Source of the DNA: Bremia lactucae
Taxonomy: Eukaryota > Oomycota > Peronosporomycetes > Peronosporales > Peronosporaceae
Length of the DNA: 64,000 nt
Assembly: GCF_004359215.1 (NCBI RefSeq)
Contig: NC_090627.1
Span: forward strand, 828,550 to 892,549
Reading direction: 5' to 3'
The translations under genes and the position numbers were made by a program. The notes below the pieces were generated by a model, which saw nothing but the letters and a program-made list of their open reading frames with translations, did not search any database and had not been told where the DNA came from. This document shows, piece after piece, positions 41,210 to 52,832 of this stretch (within the stretch, counting starts at the first letter, position 1; each line of letters opens with the position of its first letter).

Positions 41210-42860
41210 CACCCTTGTGTCTTAATGTGCTTTCGCATTTAAGGGGATCAAGACATCATCTGCGATTTAAAAAAGTAAGCTCGCCATGCAGGAATACACA
41301 TCTACAGATGGCATCCAATCATTGGATAAAGTTTATATTTAATTACATTTGGTTTAAATATATTTCCCTAGTCGAACGTGAATAAAACAGTGTCTAGTTT
41401 TAATCTAGCCACATCATTTGTCAAAAGGATCCAAAAAGACGAGTGAAGGTATTCTACTTTCATACTTCACTCCTACTTAGTGGCTTGCACTTCATTTGCT
41501 GCATCATTGGGGACAAAATAATACTTTTATTGTTGCCTAAATTGTTTATCGGGCATATAAATCTAAAATTCCCTTGCGGATCTCCAATATCAATGACGCT
41601 ATTATAGGATACTTCTTGTCCTCAAAACTGCATCTCATGCTTTACGCGCAAGTAAAAATATCGTTTGCCTTGCAAAAGGATATATGGAGCTTTGATTTCT
41701 CGTGGTGAAGCGTGTGTCGACACAATATTGGTTAAAACGCAACTTTTTAAAATGGCTGTGTCATCACTCCCGGGGCTAACTATATTTTGGTGTTGTCGCA
41801 TGGTGTTAAGTCATCTGGTCGCTCAATCGTCGCATGAATACCCAATTTTCTCTTCCAGATGATTTCAATTATCGATGAGCGTGATGTATATATTTGAAAT
41901 TTCGTTTCTGCAGCTGGTGGTAAAAACATGGTCTTAATTAATCTGAACTTTTTTCCAGCTCAATGCTTGCGATGCGAAATAACGCATGAATGTCGCATCC
42001 ATTTCCGAACAGTCCAAGAAAGTTGCTGGAAGTTTTTTTTACGGCATCTCGATTAGTTGTCGGCTTGCTTCCGATATTGTGACCACAGCAATTGTTGAGC
42101 TTGTACAATGGTTCGATATGACATTACTTTATATCTTAATGGCGCAATGAGTCTATTAAATACCTAAGCACGTGATATTGGCTGCAAAATATTCAATATG
42201 TTGTGCTTTGTCTTATTTGTTAAGCAAACGTGTCGTTAATTTTCGTGCAAAAAGAAGCCATCATATTTATATGAATCAGATGCCGGCTCTATTTGTCGCA
42301 ACGAAAAAGTCAAGATTTCCACGTGTCCTACGCTAAAAGGCTTTATCTCCGTCCAGGAACGGGAGGATGTCGTCCCGCTCACGTCTTGTCCATAAAAGTG
42401 GATTCGCGCATGCCAGCGCATCACGTTATCCGCTCGTTCTTTTTTTAAGAAACTTCGGTTGGGGGAGGCACAAATTGCTAAACAGTGACATTCTTGTATG
42501 ATAAACAGGACTGTCATGTCTACTCTTTATCTATCATAAGATATTTATTGCCCGATAGCCACTGCAAACTAACAAAGCCTATGGTCACCGCACAGTCAGG
42601 TCCCCCATTCTATTTCAAGCAAGATAAATGGTATTGGATCTTCCACCTGATCGGAGTTTTTCGAAAGTCTCGTTATATTAGCTCATACTTGCTATTGTTA
42701 GCGTCACTATCCCTTACAACTTGCATAAAAAATCTAATCTTTTTCGCATTAGGTCTACTGCGACAAGGCTACCACCACTTCATTGGTGGCAATCGATTGC
42801 ATGACTCGTCTAATTTTAATTTTTGTTTTCAAGAGACCGCTACAGTTTTAATTGGAGCGA
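41210..42860. other. AT-rich intergenic stretch, no convincing gene
   Basis: Short frames exist: 41665-41862 (+), 42236-42517 (-, 93 codons) and 42485-42940 (+, 151 codons, hydrophobic). None shows a domain I recognise. The last overlaps the promoter and start of the effector-like gene in another frame. The stretch probably holds the upstream control region of that gene. Confidence 0.5.
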
Positions 42861-42861
42861 G

Positions 42862-42880
42862 TCATTATCATTTTGCTTCC
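42862..42880 (+). promoter_or_regulatory. Oomycete Inr/FPR core promoter of the effector-like gene
   Basis: TCATTATCATTTTGCTTCC has the Inr-like TCATT followed by the flanking promoter region CATTTT at the usual spacing, as in many Phytophthora and downy mildew genes. It is 60 bp upstream of the ATG at 42922. Transcription would start inside the TCATT. Confidence 0.6.
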
Positions 42881-42921
42881 GTCTCAGTAAGATCTCTTTC
42901 TTTCTTATTTCAACGAGCGAC

Positions 42922-43347
42922 ATGGTGCGTATGCTCCTGATTAGCAGTATTTTTGTGTCTGCGATTTCCCTCGGAGATTCGAGTGCTTTCCTCGTAGCCG
43001 CTAATATAGAGCAGGAAATGCGTGACACAATCCCAGTCGCGCCAGTTGCTAGATACCTGAAAGCTGGAGAACTGCGCAAATCTGCGAAATCTGAGGAGAG
43101 AATGTTTTCCAGCTCCAAACTATTCAAATTCTCCAAAGAAGACGAGAAGTTGTTCCAAGAAGCCGCGAAAGAGATTACTGATACAGCTTCAACCGCAAAA
43201 GGAGCTACAAGCAAATCAGAGACTGTAAAAAGAGAGATAGACCCAGTTGAAAAAACAATGGCAGCAAAAAGAAGAAAAAGAGCCGATGCAAGAAAGAGAA
43301 TAGATCTTGAAAATGGCATGGAAAAGCTCAATACAGATGACAACTAA
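42922..43347 (+). CDS. Candidate secreted RxLR-EER-like effector (RYLK...EER), 141 aa
   Basis: The predicted protein starts MVRMLLISSIFVSAISLGDS, a likely signal peptide with cleavage near residue 22. Residues 44-47 are RYLK, at the position of the RxLR motif, and 58-60 are EER, preceded by acidic and Ser/Lys residues. Such leaders mark oomycete effectors delivered into plant cells. The rest is short and very Lys/Glu-rich; residues 116-126 (KRRKRADARKR) look like a nuclear localisation signal. I see no WY fold. A second ATG at 42931 would keep the signal peptide. It has an Inr promoter, no introns and lies 230 bp from an LTR. RYLK is a variant of the canonical motif, so the call rests on the combination. 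The target is unknown. Confidence 0.75.
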   Translation: MVRMLLISSIFVSAISLGDSSAFLVAANIEQEMRDTIPVAPVARYLKAGELRKSAKSEERMFSSSKLFKFSKEDEKLFQEAAKEITDTASTAKGATSKSETVKREIDPVEKTMAAKRRKRADARKRIDLENGMEKLNTDDN

Positions 43348-43579
43348 AAGGATAATACAAACAACAATGATGCTACGTAATTTAATGTTGATGTATTAAT
43401 TAAATCTGTAAGCGTCAAATTTTACTTGACATTTAAAAGCTATTGAAGTAGTACACTCCGAATTATTTCTGGTTGTCAATTTCGTCAATTTGTTAATTGC
43501 GCTGGAGCATATGTTAGGTGAATACGGGGTAATTTCTTAAAGGCATTCAGGTCATATTTAAAAAGCCCTGTAAGTACAT
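43348..43579. other. 3' flank of the effector-like gene
   Basis: AT-rich with no frame of interest. It would hold the gene's 3' UTR and polyadenylation site. Confidence 0.4.
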
Positions 43580-43786
43580 TGTAATGGTGTTTCCGTTTCA
43601 TAAATATTATTTTCGGTAAGAGGAATAATAAATACGATTTCCTTTAAGAGAAAATCAATAGATTTTTTGGTCTTTTATCAAATTCGACTTAACAGTTCCA
43701 ATATTACCAATTTTGGTAATATTGACGCGATAAGACAGTGATTCTTTTAATTGGTTGATTTTAGTTTGAATCAACCGATCTACACG
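43580..43786 (+). repeat. Type-B LTR, left part (host of the next insertion)
   Basis: TGTAATGGTGTTTCCG at 43580 corresponds to the type-B LTR start. It keeps TAAGAGGAATAA and TATTACCAATTTTGGTAATA. It is cut at 43786 by copy D2. A later piece of the same LTR type is at 50895-50977. Confidence 0.7.
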
Positions 43787-44224
43787 TGTAACGGGGTGTA
43801 TCGTTACAAGAAAATTAACACTTTAAGGTTGTTAATTGTATATTATCTAAAAGGTAGAGAATATTTGGAGAATATATCTTTACGTGGTAATTTCCTAAAA
43901 GCTTATCTATTGGTAGATATACACCATTATATCTACTTTCTCCGCGGTCCAGTCAGCGCTGGACGCACGCAAAAGAAAAAGACAGATAAGACTTCATTAC
44001 ATGTTTTGTATTAGTTTAAAATTAATTTAGTACTTAATAGACAGAAGCAGAAGAACTTAATTATATTAAATACGGTTTTATCAACCTCTTTTAAGCAAGT
44101 GCTATAAAGAGAGTCTTCCTTTGCACGTACTAGGTGCGTGAACTGACGTGAGGCACCACTCGCACCGAGGCAGTGCGAAGTGGACTTTTATTGAAACAGT
44201 ACAAGTCAGTAGTGCTCCGTTACA
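43787..44224 (+). repeat. 5' LTR, type A (438 bp)
   Basis: It starts TGTAACGGGGTGTATCGTTA and ends AGTGCTCCGTTACA. Same length as 26871-27308. Confidence 0.9.
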
Positions 44225-44226
44225 CC

Positions 44227-44239
44227 TGGTAGCACTTTG
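44227..44239 (+). promoter_or_regulatory. tRNA primer binding site
   Basis: TGGTAGCACTTTG two bases after the LTR. Confidence 0.8.
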
Positions 44240-44252
44240 TAGTTCGTCCGTT

Positions 44253-45357
44253 TCGCGTGATAGCTACTCCTTTCTAAGTGACATAGAAAGGAGTGCGGTC
44301 AAACGAATGAGTTCGACCGTAGGGAACGATGCCATCTTGGCCATGCTGTCCGATTTTGACAAAGATGCCCTCTATTTATCATCGCCAAGTTCATACACAT
44401 GAACATGACGAGGCGAAGGAGAAGGTAGCCTTGCTTAATCCGCAAGGCTCTCAACAGGCAGAATTGTTGAGGTTACAACAAGTACAGAACCCTGTACCTG
44501 GGATGACGCACACGCGTCGTCCGGAAACCTGAAAGATTGACATCTCTAAGTATAGGGGAGTCGAAGAAGACTCTCTCTTGAGATGGTTTGTCGAGTTGGA
44601 CGATGCATTAAGGGCACGTCACATCGTCGACGAGCAAATGCAAGTCGCATTCGCTCAATCAGATTAGGCAGGTCGCTCCAAAACTTGGGCATTGAGCCTT
44701 ACGTTGCGCGACCCATACGTCTTTGGGTCGCTATAGGCTTTTAAAGCCCGGCTCAAACAGACGTTTGAACCGCCAAGGGCTGAGTTCAGAGCTCGTTCAG
44801 AGCTTCTGAAACTTAAGCAAGGCAAGCGTGATGTTCACGCATATTTTCAGCACATACGACTCTTAGCGAGTTGTATAACAAATAACATAGTCCAAGAACA
44901 CACGTTGATTACGGTGTTCATGCAAGGTCTTACGGATGGTCCCGTAAAGACCCACCTGTTCCGCTTGGGACTGGATACGCTTCAAGAAGCAACATCCGTT
45001 GCGGAATAGAAGGATTTTAAGCTTGAGACAGGCTTAAGCTAGTTCGTCATCGTATCGTCCTCCATGACGACACGATTTAGGAAGTCCAGAGCACATGGAC
45101 CTCTCTTACATCGAAAGCGAGAGACCTCGCTTTTCAAACAACAAGCGATTGCAGAAAAATGCAATCGCTGTCAAAAGTTAGGACACTATGCTAATAATCG
45201 TAGTGCTTCACGCCCAGTACCGAGAGGTACTGACCATAAATATGGACCTAATGCAAAAAGGGCAACGGTCACGGGTCCGACGTTGTTGCGAAATCACAGC
45301 AGCGAGGCGGACCTTAAAAAAACGGTCGGGCTCAATAGGGGCGCAACGCCCTACTGA
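44253..45357 (+). pseudogene. Family-1 gag with zinc knuckle (D2)
   Basis: The leader jumps from GTTCGTCCG straight to TTTCGCGTGATAGC, so the MDMLD start and first residues seen at 27359 are deleted. The frame goes on with SRDSYSFLSDIERSAVKRMS and the capsid (RWFVELDDALRARHIVDEQ; FEPPRAEFRARSELLKLK; VFMQGLTDGPVKTHLFRLGL) across stops. The zinc knuckle KCNRCQKLGHYANN at about 45155 has C-x2-C-x4-H, but the last Cys is missing. A P/R-rich end follows. Confidence 0.85.
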
Positions 45358-45473
45358 TCCAGCAACATCAAGAGAATTTGCAAATCTCTTGACTAAAGTT
45401 GCTCCAGACACATAATCATTATGTGTCTCTGCACCTGGCGATGAGGTATCCCTCATCACCTTAAAAGTCAAAA

Positions 45474-46319
45474 GTGACAAATGATATGTCACTTGGAGCC
45501 CTATTGGACTGTGGAGCGTCGAATAACTTCATTCGTCGCCAGTCGCTAGAGGGTCGTGGGCTCAAATATGTTGAGCGCGACATCCCTCTAACGAGGATGA
45601 CGGTGCGTCTAGCGACAGGCGCATTGATAAAAGTAATGAAACGCGTAGTGAAATGTCACTACACGTATAAAGATTTACAGTACGATGATAATCACATCGT
45701 ACTGGATTTGGATAACAAATTTAATGTCATCTTAGGTTTACCTTGGCTCAAAAAATATGAGCCAAGAATCAGCTGGCAGCATCGGTCCGTAAAAATGCCT
45801 GTCACTTGTTCATCAGATGGTCATCTATTGGACGCTTTGGAGCGTCCAAAAGCGTTTGGATGTACTATGAGTGAGTGCGATAGCCTCACTTGTGGTACGG
45901 TCGTTAGTACAACTGCACAAGATCACAGTGTGATTACTAAGCACACTGTGGAGTCAGCTGCCGGCGGCTGTGCTAATGCACAGGCAGCGCCGAAGGTCCA
46001 CCACTCGAAAAGGTCGAGTGGATTGAGACATGAATGTACGCCTGGCGGGCGACATTCAAGGAGTATACCGGTTGCCCCAAAGGGACAACACGATGATCCT
46101 AGGTCGAGCAGAGAGTCGACCGTAGAGGACCCGACTCTGATAGCGCAATCACACTCGGAAGACGTTGAGGAAAGAGGTCCCCACGTACTTAAGGAGAAAT
46201 CTCCTCAAATAGTTGAAGTGACTAGACTTCTAGATCCCGAGGGATTGATCCCTCGGCAGCCTGTGGATAAATCTCAGGAAGAAACCGAGACATTAAATGT
46301 CTTGGTTAATAACGGCTAA
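45474..46319 (+). pseudogene. Family-1 protease and linker (D2), 281 open codons
   Basis: The open frame reads LLDCGASNNFIRRQSLEGRG (active site, with Cys in the usual Ser/Thr position), DIPLTRMTVRLATGALIKVM, IVLDLDNKFNVILGLPWLKK and YEPRISWQHRSVKMPVTC. A Ser/His-rich linker of about 150 residues follows and ends at a TAA. This is the best protease of family 1 in the window and looks complete as a domain. It probably was part of a longer pol reading frame. Confidence 0.8.
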
Positions 46320-46619
46320 AGAGTAGGCTCTTACACTCTTGATCTGTATGCGCCTCCGAACTTCGAAGATAACTCAATTACCAACCCTAGAATCTAAGCG
46401 GTCCTTGAGAAATCTGCATGGTGGTAAGAACAATTAGATCTGCGTGCTCGTCGCAGAGGACGATTACGGAACCGACATTCGGTCAGAGGTTATTTTTGCA
46501 GAGAACGAACGGGATCTCAGCAGCTCATCGATGAACGAACGTGTCCTCGACGTGAAGACTCGGATTGAAAGATACAGTACTCAATCTTGGAAGTCACTCA
46601 AGGGAAATCCTCTATACTA

Positions 46620-48000
46620 AAATTTTATAGAACTTAGGGATGTATTCCCTGAAGCAGTTCCATGCGAGTTGCCTAAGGGTAAAGGCACTCGACATGAGAT
46701 CGAACTCAAGCCGGGCTCGAAAAACCGTGTCATGAAGCAGTGGCCACTGCCTCATGAACAAGGACTTGCGATCGATTAATTCTTTATTAATCGATTAAAA
46801 GCGGGCCATGTGAGGGAGTCAACCTCCCCACATAGCTCTCCGGCCTTCTGCGTGTGAAAGGCTACAGGAGATGGGCGGATAGTGCACGCATTCAATAAAC
46901 TGAATGCTGCAACGGTACCGGCTCAAACGCCGATACCTAGAAAAGACGTAATCATATATGATATGTCTAAGAGTACCATCTTTTCGTCTATGGATCTGAT
47001 GGATGGATTTTATCAGACCCTTCTGCGTGAACGGGACATCCCGTACACAGCAGTGAGCACTCCCAGCGGGATGCTCTGGAAATAGCTAGTAATGCCACAA
47101 GGGCTTAGTAACGCCCCTGCAACATTCAACATATGCGTAACGAATCTGTTGAGACCCGTGCGAGAATTCGCACCGAGTTATTTTGACGATGTATTCGTCC
47201 ACAGCCGAGCCATGGACGGAATTACGGATCTGGAAGTTCATGAAACTCATGTTTGTCAGGTTCTTACACTTACGGGAAAGCATAAGTTGTACGCAAATCT
47301 CAAGAAGTGTTTATTCCCTGCAAGCGAAATACCGCTTCTTGGGTGCATCGTCGGTAAACTCGGCGTGCGCCCTAATCCCGAAAAGATCAAGGCAATTACC
47401 GACTGGCCAGTTCCAGTCGATATCAAGGGACTTAGAAAGTTCCTTGGATTAGCGGCGTACTTGCACCAGTACTCCCGCAATTATGCAGAGATGACAGTTC
47501 ATCTCTCTCGTCTCTTTCAAAAAGACGAGAAATGGATATGGAACGCTAATTGTCAGCGTTTTTTTGAAGGTATCAAGCACAGCTTGATGCAATCCCCAAG
47601 ATGGGGATTGCAGATTAAGACAGAACATTCCATGTGGTCTGTGACGCCAGCGATTTTGCAATCGGCTGTGTGTTAATGCAATACGATACTGACGGCGCGG
47701 AGCGTGTCGTCTGTTACTAATCGCGTCAGCTGCAACCATCTCAACGCAATTACTCAGTGCATGACAAGGAACTCCTTACCATGAAATATACACTGGCTAA
47801 GTTTAGGGTCTATCTTCTCGGAGATAGACCGTTCATTGTATATACGGACCATGCGTCATTACGCACGGCCGTAAATAGCCCACACCTCTCCCAAAGAATG
47901 GCGAGGTTGCTATCCTTTTTCGCGGAGTATAATTTCTCCTTGAAATATAAACCAGGACGACTTAATGTCGTCGCTGATGCGTTATCACGCCGACCCGATT
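46620..48000 (+). pseudogene. Family-1 reverse transcriptase and RNase H (D2)
   Basis: RT opens with RDVFPEAVPCELPKGKGTRH, has HAFNKLNAATVPAQTPIPRK (46885), STIFSSMDLMDGFYQTLLRE, GLSNAPATFNICVTNLLRPV and the active site SYFDDVFVHSRA (about 47176). The connection reads GLRKFLGLAAYLHQYSRNYA. RNase H: a shifted DASDFAIG-like stretch at about 47645, VHDKELLTMKYTLAKFRVYL (47757), IVYTDHASLRTAVNSPHLSQ and VVADALSRRPDF. Stops sit at 46780, 47083 and around 47675. Confidence 0.85.
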
Positions 48001-49000
48001 TCGAGCCGGCTGCGCATTCCAACAGTGAAAATAATTCTACTGTTGCAACACTCATTTCAAGTGTCCCGTCATCAACCTTGTTTGATGACATAAAGAAAGC
48101 CTACGCACAAGATAAAGACTTTCTGCGTTTAAATGATAATCTGATGAATCCATCCGATATATCTTTAAAAGATTTACCGGCTTTATATCGATCGTCATCC
48201 GAACGATACACGACACGCAACGGCTTATTGTACTTCATAGTAGCCGGCGACACTCCACGTGTCATAGCCCCAGCTCACATTGAATAGCGCTTGCGTATCA
48301 TGTATGAGTGTCACGATGCACCAACAAGTGGGCATCGTAGACGTGAGAAAACTTATCGCACAGTAAGTTGCGACTTTTACTGGCCCCGCCAGTATCAGTT
48401 CGTGTGAAAGTACATTCGAGCTTGCGAGGTATGTCAATGGGTGAAGCCTAGCCTTGCATCCCGTGCATCTCCAACCTCTACCACTTCCGACAGAGTGTTG
48501 GCAGTCCGTATCTATGGACTTCGTCTTCGGATTTCCCGAAGACGATCACAAAAACAATGGAATTCTTGTTTTTGTAGACAGATTTAGCAAGATGGTACGT
48601 CTTGCTGCAGTACCAGAGCCGATCACGGCTCCGGGCTGTGCCCGTGTCTTTAGCGACGCGGTATTCAAACTCCACGGGTTACACCGTGAACTGGTCTCGG
48701 TTAGAGAGCCACGGTCTACGGCGGAGTTTTGGCACTTCGTGTTCCGATCTCTCGGAACACGGTTGACTACCCAGAAACGGATGGTCAAACCGAACGCGTA
48801 AATCGCGTCCTCGAAGAGATACTTCGAGGTTACGTTTAATCGTATCCGAATTGGAGCGGGTTTTACCGATGGTCGAGTTCGCCATCAACAATTCGGTGCA
48901 TGCGTCTACATCGCATAAACCGTTTTCTGTGAATGGCATACTTTAAGGGGGGGGACTCGCACGGGCAAAACCAGTTCTGGTTCATGCTTATCACGCGTCG
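48001..49000 (+). pseudogene. Family-1 integrase zinc finger and core (D2)
   Basis: After the LISSVPSSTLFDD linker the zinc finger reads ECHDAPTSGHRRREKTYR and ACEVCQWVKP (about 48300-48450). The core: MDFVFGFPEDDHKNNGILVF, VDRFSKMVRLAAVPEPITAP, GCARVFSDAVFKLHGLHREL, SVREPRSTAEFWHFVF. The second catalytic Asp region SDRD is changed to SVRE. Near 48760 a small deletion removes the TADHP block; EFAINNSVHAST remains at about 48880. Confidence 0.8.
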
Positions 49001-49239
49001 AAGTTAACAACGACGCGAATGATGTCGATGCCGAAGCAATCGACAGCGAAGGTGAGAAAACTCTCATGGCAGTGCGCACAAAGGGCACTGAAAAAGACAA
49101 TTAAATGAGTCAGCAGAGGAATTTCTGCTGACTCGAGAATCAGTAATTTGTGTCGTACTGGATTCCATGCTAACGTTGTGGACCGTCAGAAACGGAACGC
49201 AGACAAACATGGAAGAGCAAACGTTCTTTCATTTAAAGT

Positions 49240-50100
49240 TAATGACCTAGTACTACTCTCTGGGTAAACGTACCTAAGCGTGTAGTCACTAATGTGGGTA
49301 GCAGTAAACTACTACCCAAGTTTATTGGGTCATTTCGTGTACTACATCGTAGAGGCAATGCGTACACAATAGAATTGCCAAGTGGGATGCGAACGAATCC
49401 TACGTTTTATGTTGGCCGGCTCCGCCCGTACCATCAGTACGCGGTTTCTTCCGTGGACGGATCTGACCACCCTTTTCAAGAATCCCTAACTGATTCTTGT
49501 GGTCATGAACCAGATTCTCATGTTGAATCTGGAGTTTCTCATGCCGGTTCCGATTATCCTCGAAACTGCGATAATCTGGCGATAGCTCATCACGTAAAGC
49601 GTGATATTTCCGTTCGTACTCCAACATGGAGTACGCACTCTTCGAACGGTCTTCCAACCGCTCGATATGGTGAGCATGTGCCGTCTGCTCCAACAAGTGA
49701 CGCTTACCGCGCTCGTGATCAACAGCCTCCTCCAATACATGGAGGTAGTGGTCGAGTTTGTCAATCCTCGACTATAAATCTGACACATAGATCGAATCTA
49801 GTTTTCCATTCTCCATCAAAACCATTGGTGAAATCCCACGGTGGTCAACGTTTTATTGTGGAACGTACCGTAAGCCACTGTGGTGTGAAGGGGCAGCGAA
49901 CGAGTTATCTCGTTCGCTGGCGCGGTTATCCACCTTCACATGACAGCTCGGAACGAGGCTCCCAGCTGGTTGCAGAGAGCCTCGCCCGTCAGTATGACGA
50001 GACCCATCCGATGGTTCAAAAGGTCCAACGGAAAACACGCGCCCCTGGCGCATGTAAATCGATTGCAAACGTCAATCGCATCCTGCATCTCAAAAGAGAT
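49240..50100 (+). pseudogene. Integrase C-terminus, linker and chromodomain (D2)
   Basis: A 294-codon open frame (49294-50178): SKLLPKFIGSFRVLHRRGNA, TFYVGRLRPYHQYAVSSVDG, a Ser/Pro/His-rich linker, then the chromodomain GQRFIVERTVSHCGVKGQRT and SYLVRWRGYPPSHDSSERGS, and RQYDETHPMVQ. SWEP is changed to SSERG. This is the only copy where linker and chromodomain are in one frame to the end. Confidence 0.85.
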
Positions 50101-50501
50101 GGGAGCCCTTCTTCAGGAGTTGTCTCTTCAGATAAGCTATTTATTAGCCGTTCGGGCAAAAGCCACGGCTTCTTTTAAGGGGCGAGACGAGACATTTTAT
50201 TGTCTTCACTCCCCTGAGTGGTACCCACTGAAGCAGGGGTACCACAAGAACTCTTATTACGATGGCTTATGCCATCGTCATCACTTTACACAGAAACAGG
50301 CACAGGTGACCGAACGGGAGAAGGAACGGGCGATAAGGAATCATCCTCATCGTCGGAACCAAACAGACTATTAACTCGTCTATCAGAATGATCCCTCTCT
50401 TTCGAAGGCTCATAGTCAGCCGCCTGACGTCCATCAGGCGACTGTTCGATTCTCCCCGAGTTGGCCATTTCGTCCGACTCGCATTCGTAGTCGACCTCCA
50501 A
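49400..50501 (-). pseudogene. Opposite-strand accessory ORF (D2)
   Basis: Minus frames in order: 50286-50501 (DYECESDEMANSGRIEQSPD, VNSLFGSDDEDDSLSPVPSP; ends in a stop), 49853-50068 (MQSIYMRQGRVFS...), and 49400-49735 (EEAVDHERGKRHLLEQTAHA, HHIERLEDRSKSAYSMLEYE, RKYHALRDELSPDYRSFEDN, then IRPRKKPRTDG). They align with A1 and D1. The acidic piece is almost the same in A1 (1579-1776) although it lies beyond pol. The LAPEKKPWLLP part is also present at about 50150-50220. Confidence 0.6.
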
Positions 50502-50506
50502 AGGTA

Positions 50507-50894
50507 GATACTATTTGGTGAATATTACTTTATATAGTAATGCTCGGAAATCTTATCCATAAATAGGTACAAGCCGTTATATCTATTTATCCCGCAGACT
50601 AATCAGCTGTAAACGTAAACAGAGAGAGAGAGATAAGATAAGATAAGATAAGAATTTTATTGCATGTTTAGTATTAGATTATAATTAAGGTAGCATTTAC
50701 ACGATAGATAGAAGAGATGCTAAATTATATTAATAGAGTTTTCATTTAAACCTTTTTAAGTTAGTTACCTTAAAGAGAAGTCTTCCTCTGCACGTACTAG
50801 TGTACTTAAGTGACGTAAGGCACTAGTCGCAACTGAAGCAGCAGTGCGAAGTGGCCTTGTACTGAAGCAGTACAAGTCGTAGTGCCCCGTTACA
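50507..50894 (+). repeat. 3' LTR, type A, 5' end missing
   Basis: It aligns with the type-A LTR from its TTTGGAGAATATTAC block and ends GTAGTGCCCCGTTACA. The first 70 or so bases and the polypurine tract are absent. Confidence 0.85.
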
Positions 50895-50977
50895 ATGTTT
50901 GTGAAGTAGTCGAGGCGCCCCACCCTTACTGTAGTCAGTAGTACTGTTTTAGTACTAGGAAAGGGTGCTCCGTCACA
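50895..50977 (+). repeat. Type-B LTR, right end
   Basis: GTGAAGTAGTCGAGGCGCCC matches the type-B LTR at 61340-61370 (GTGAAGTAGTTGAGGCGCTC). It ends GTGCTCCGTCACA. It is the continuation of 43580-43786, with the middle missing. Confidence 0.65.
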
Positions 50978-52510
<1,533 letters not shown>

Positions 52511-52832
52511 GTGACGTTGTTTAATAATGAGCTTTTCTTTCTAAGAAACGTGAAATACTAAAATTTGGGTTCCATCCTTCGATTTCTATATTTCATCATT
52601 TGAGAAGCTATTTTCAAAAAAGTAGTGGTAGTCACTAGTATTATCGTTACTTCAAAAACTAGCTACTTTGTATCAACCAAGACACAAAATTAGGCAAACG
52701 AGATTAAGAGCGCGAAAAAGTTTAAAACCATACTTGCGTCAATATATAAAGCAATAGCGCTCTTGAATTGAATATTGATAAAACGGAGCACGGAACAAAA
52801 TCTGAAACAAAACAAACCTTTTGACTTTTGTG
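52511..52832. other. Convergent intergenic region
   Basis: AT-rich; should hold both 3' UTRs. No frame or repeat recognised. Confidence 0.5.

Larger units (their letters stand above)
43787..50894 (+). mobile_element. Family-1 Gypsy chromovirus copy D2, LTR to LTR (7.1 kb)
   Basis: This is the most complete family-1 copy: 5' LTR, primer binding site, gag, zinc knuckle, protease, RT, RNase H, integrase, chromodomain, 3' region and a 5'-truncated 3' LTR. Even so the gag start is deleted and pol has stops and shifts, so it is not autonomous. It lies inside a type-B LTR; I see no clear target-site duplication because the 3' LTR start and flank are damaged. Confidence 0.9.

Noticed and set aside
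42485..42940. 151-codon hydrophobic plus frame upstream of the effector-like gene
   Set aside because: It overlaps the promoter and start of that gene in another frame, has no recognised domain and no promoter.
42840..43343. 167-codon minus frame opposite the effector-like gene
   Set aside because: It fully overlaps the effector frame, is low-complexity Ser/Leu-rich as expected from the complement of Lys/Glu codons, and has no promoter.
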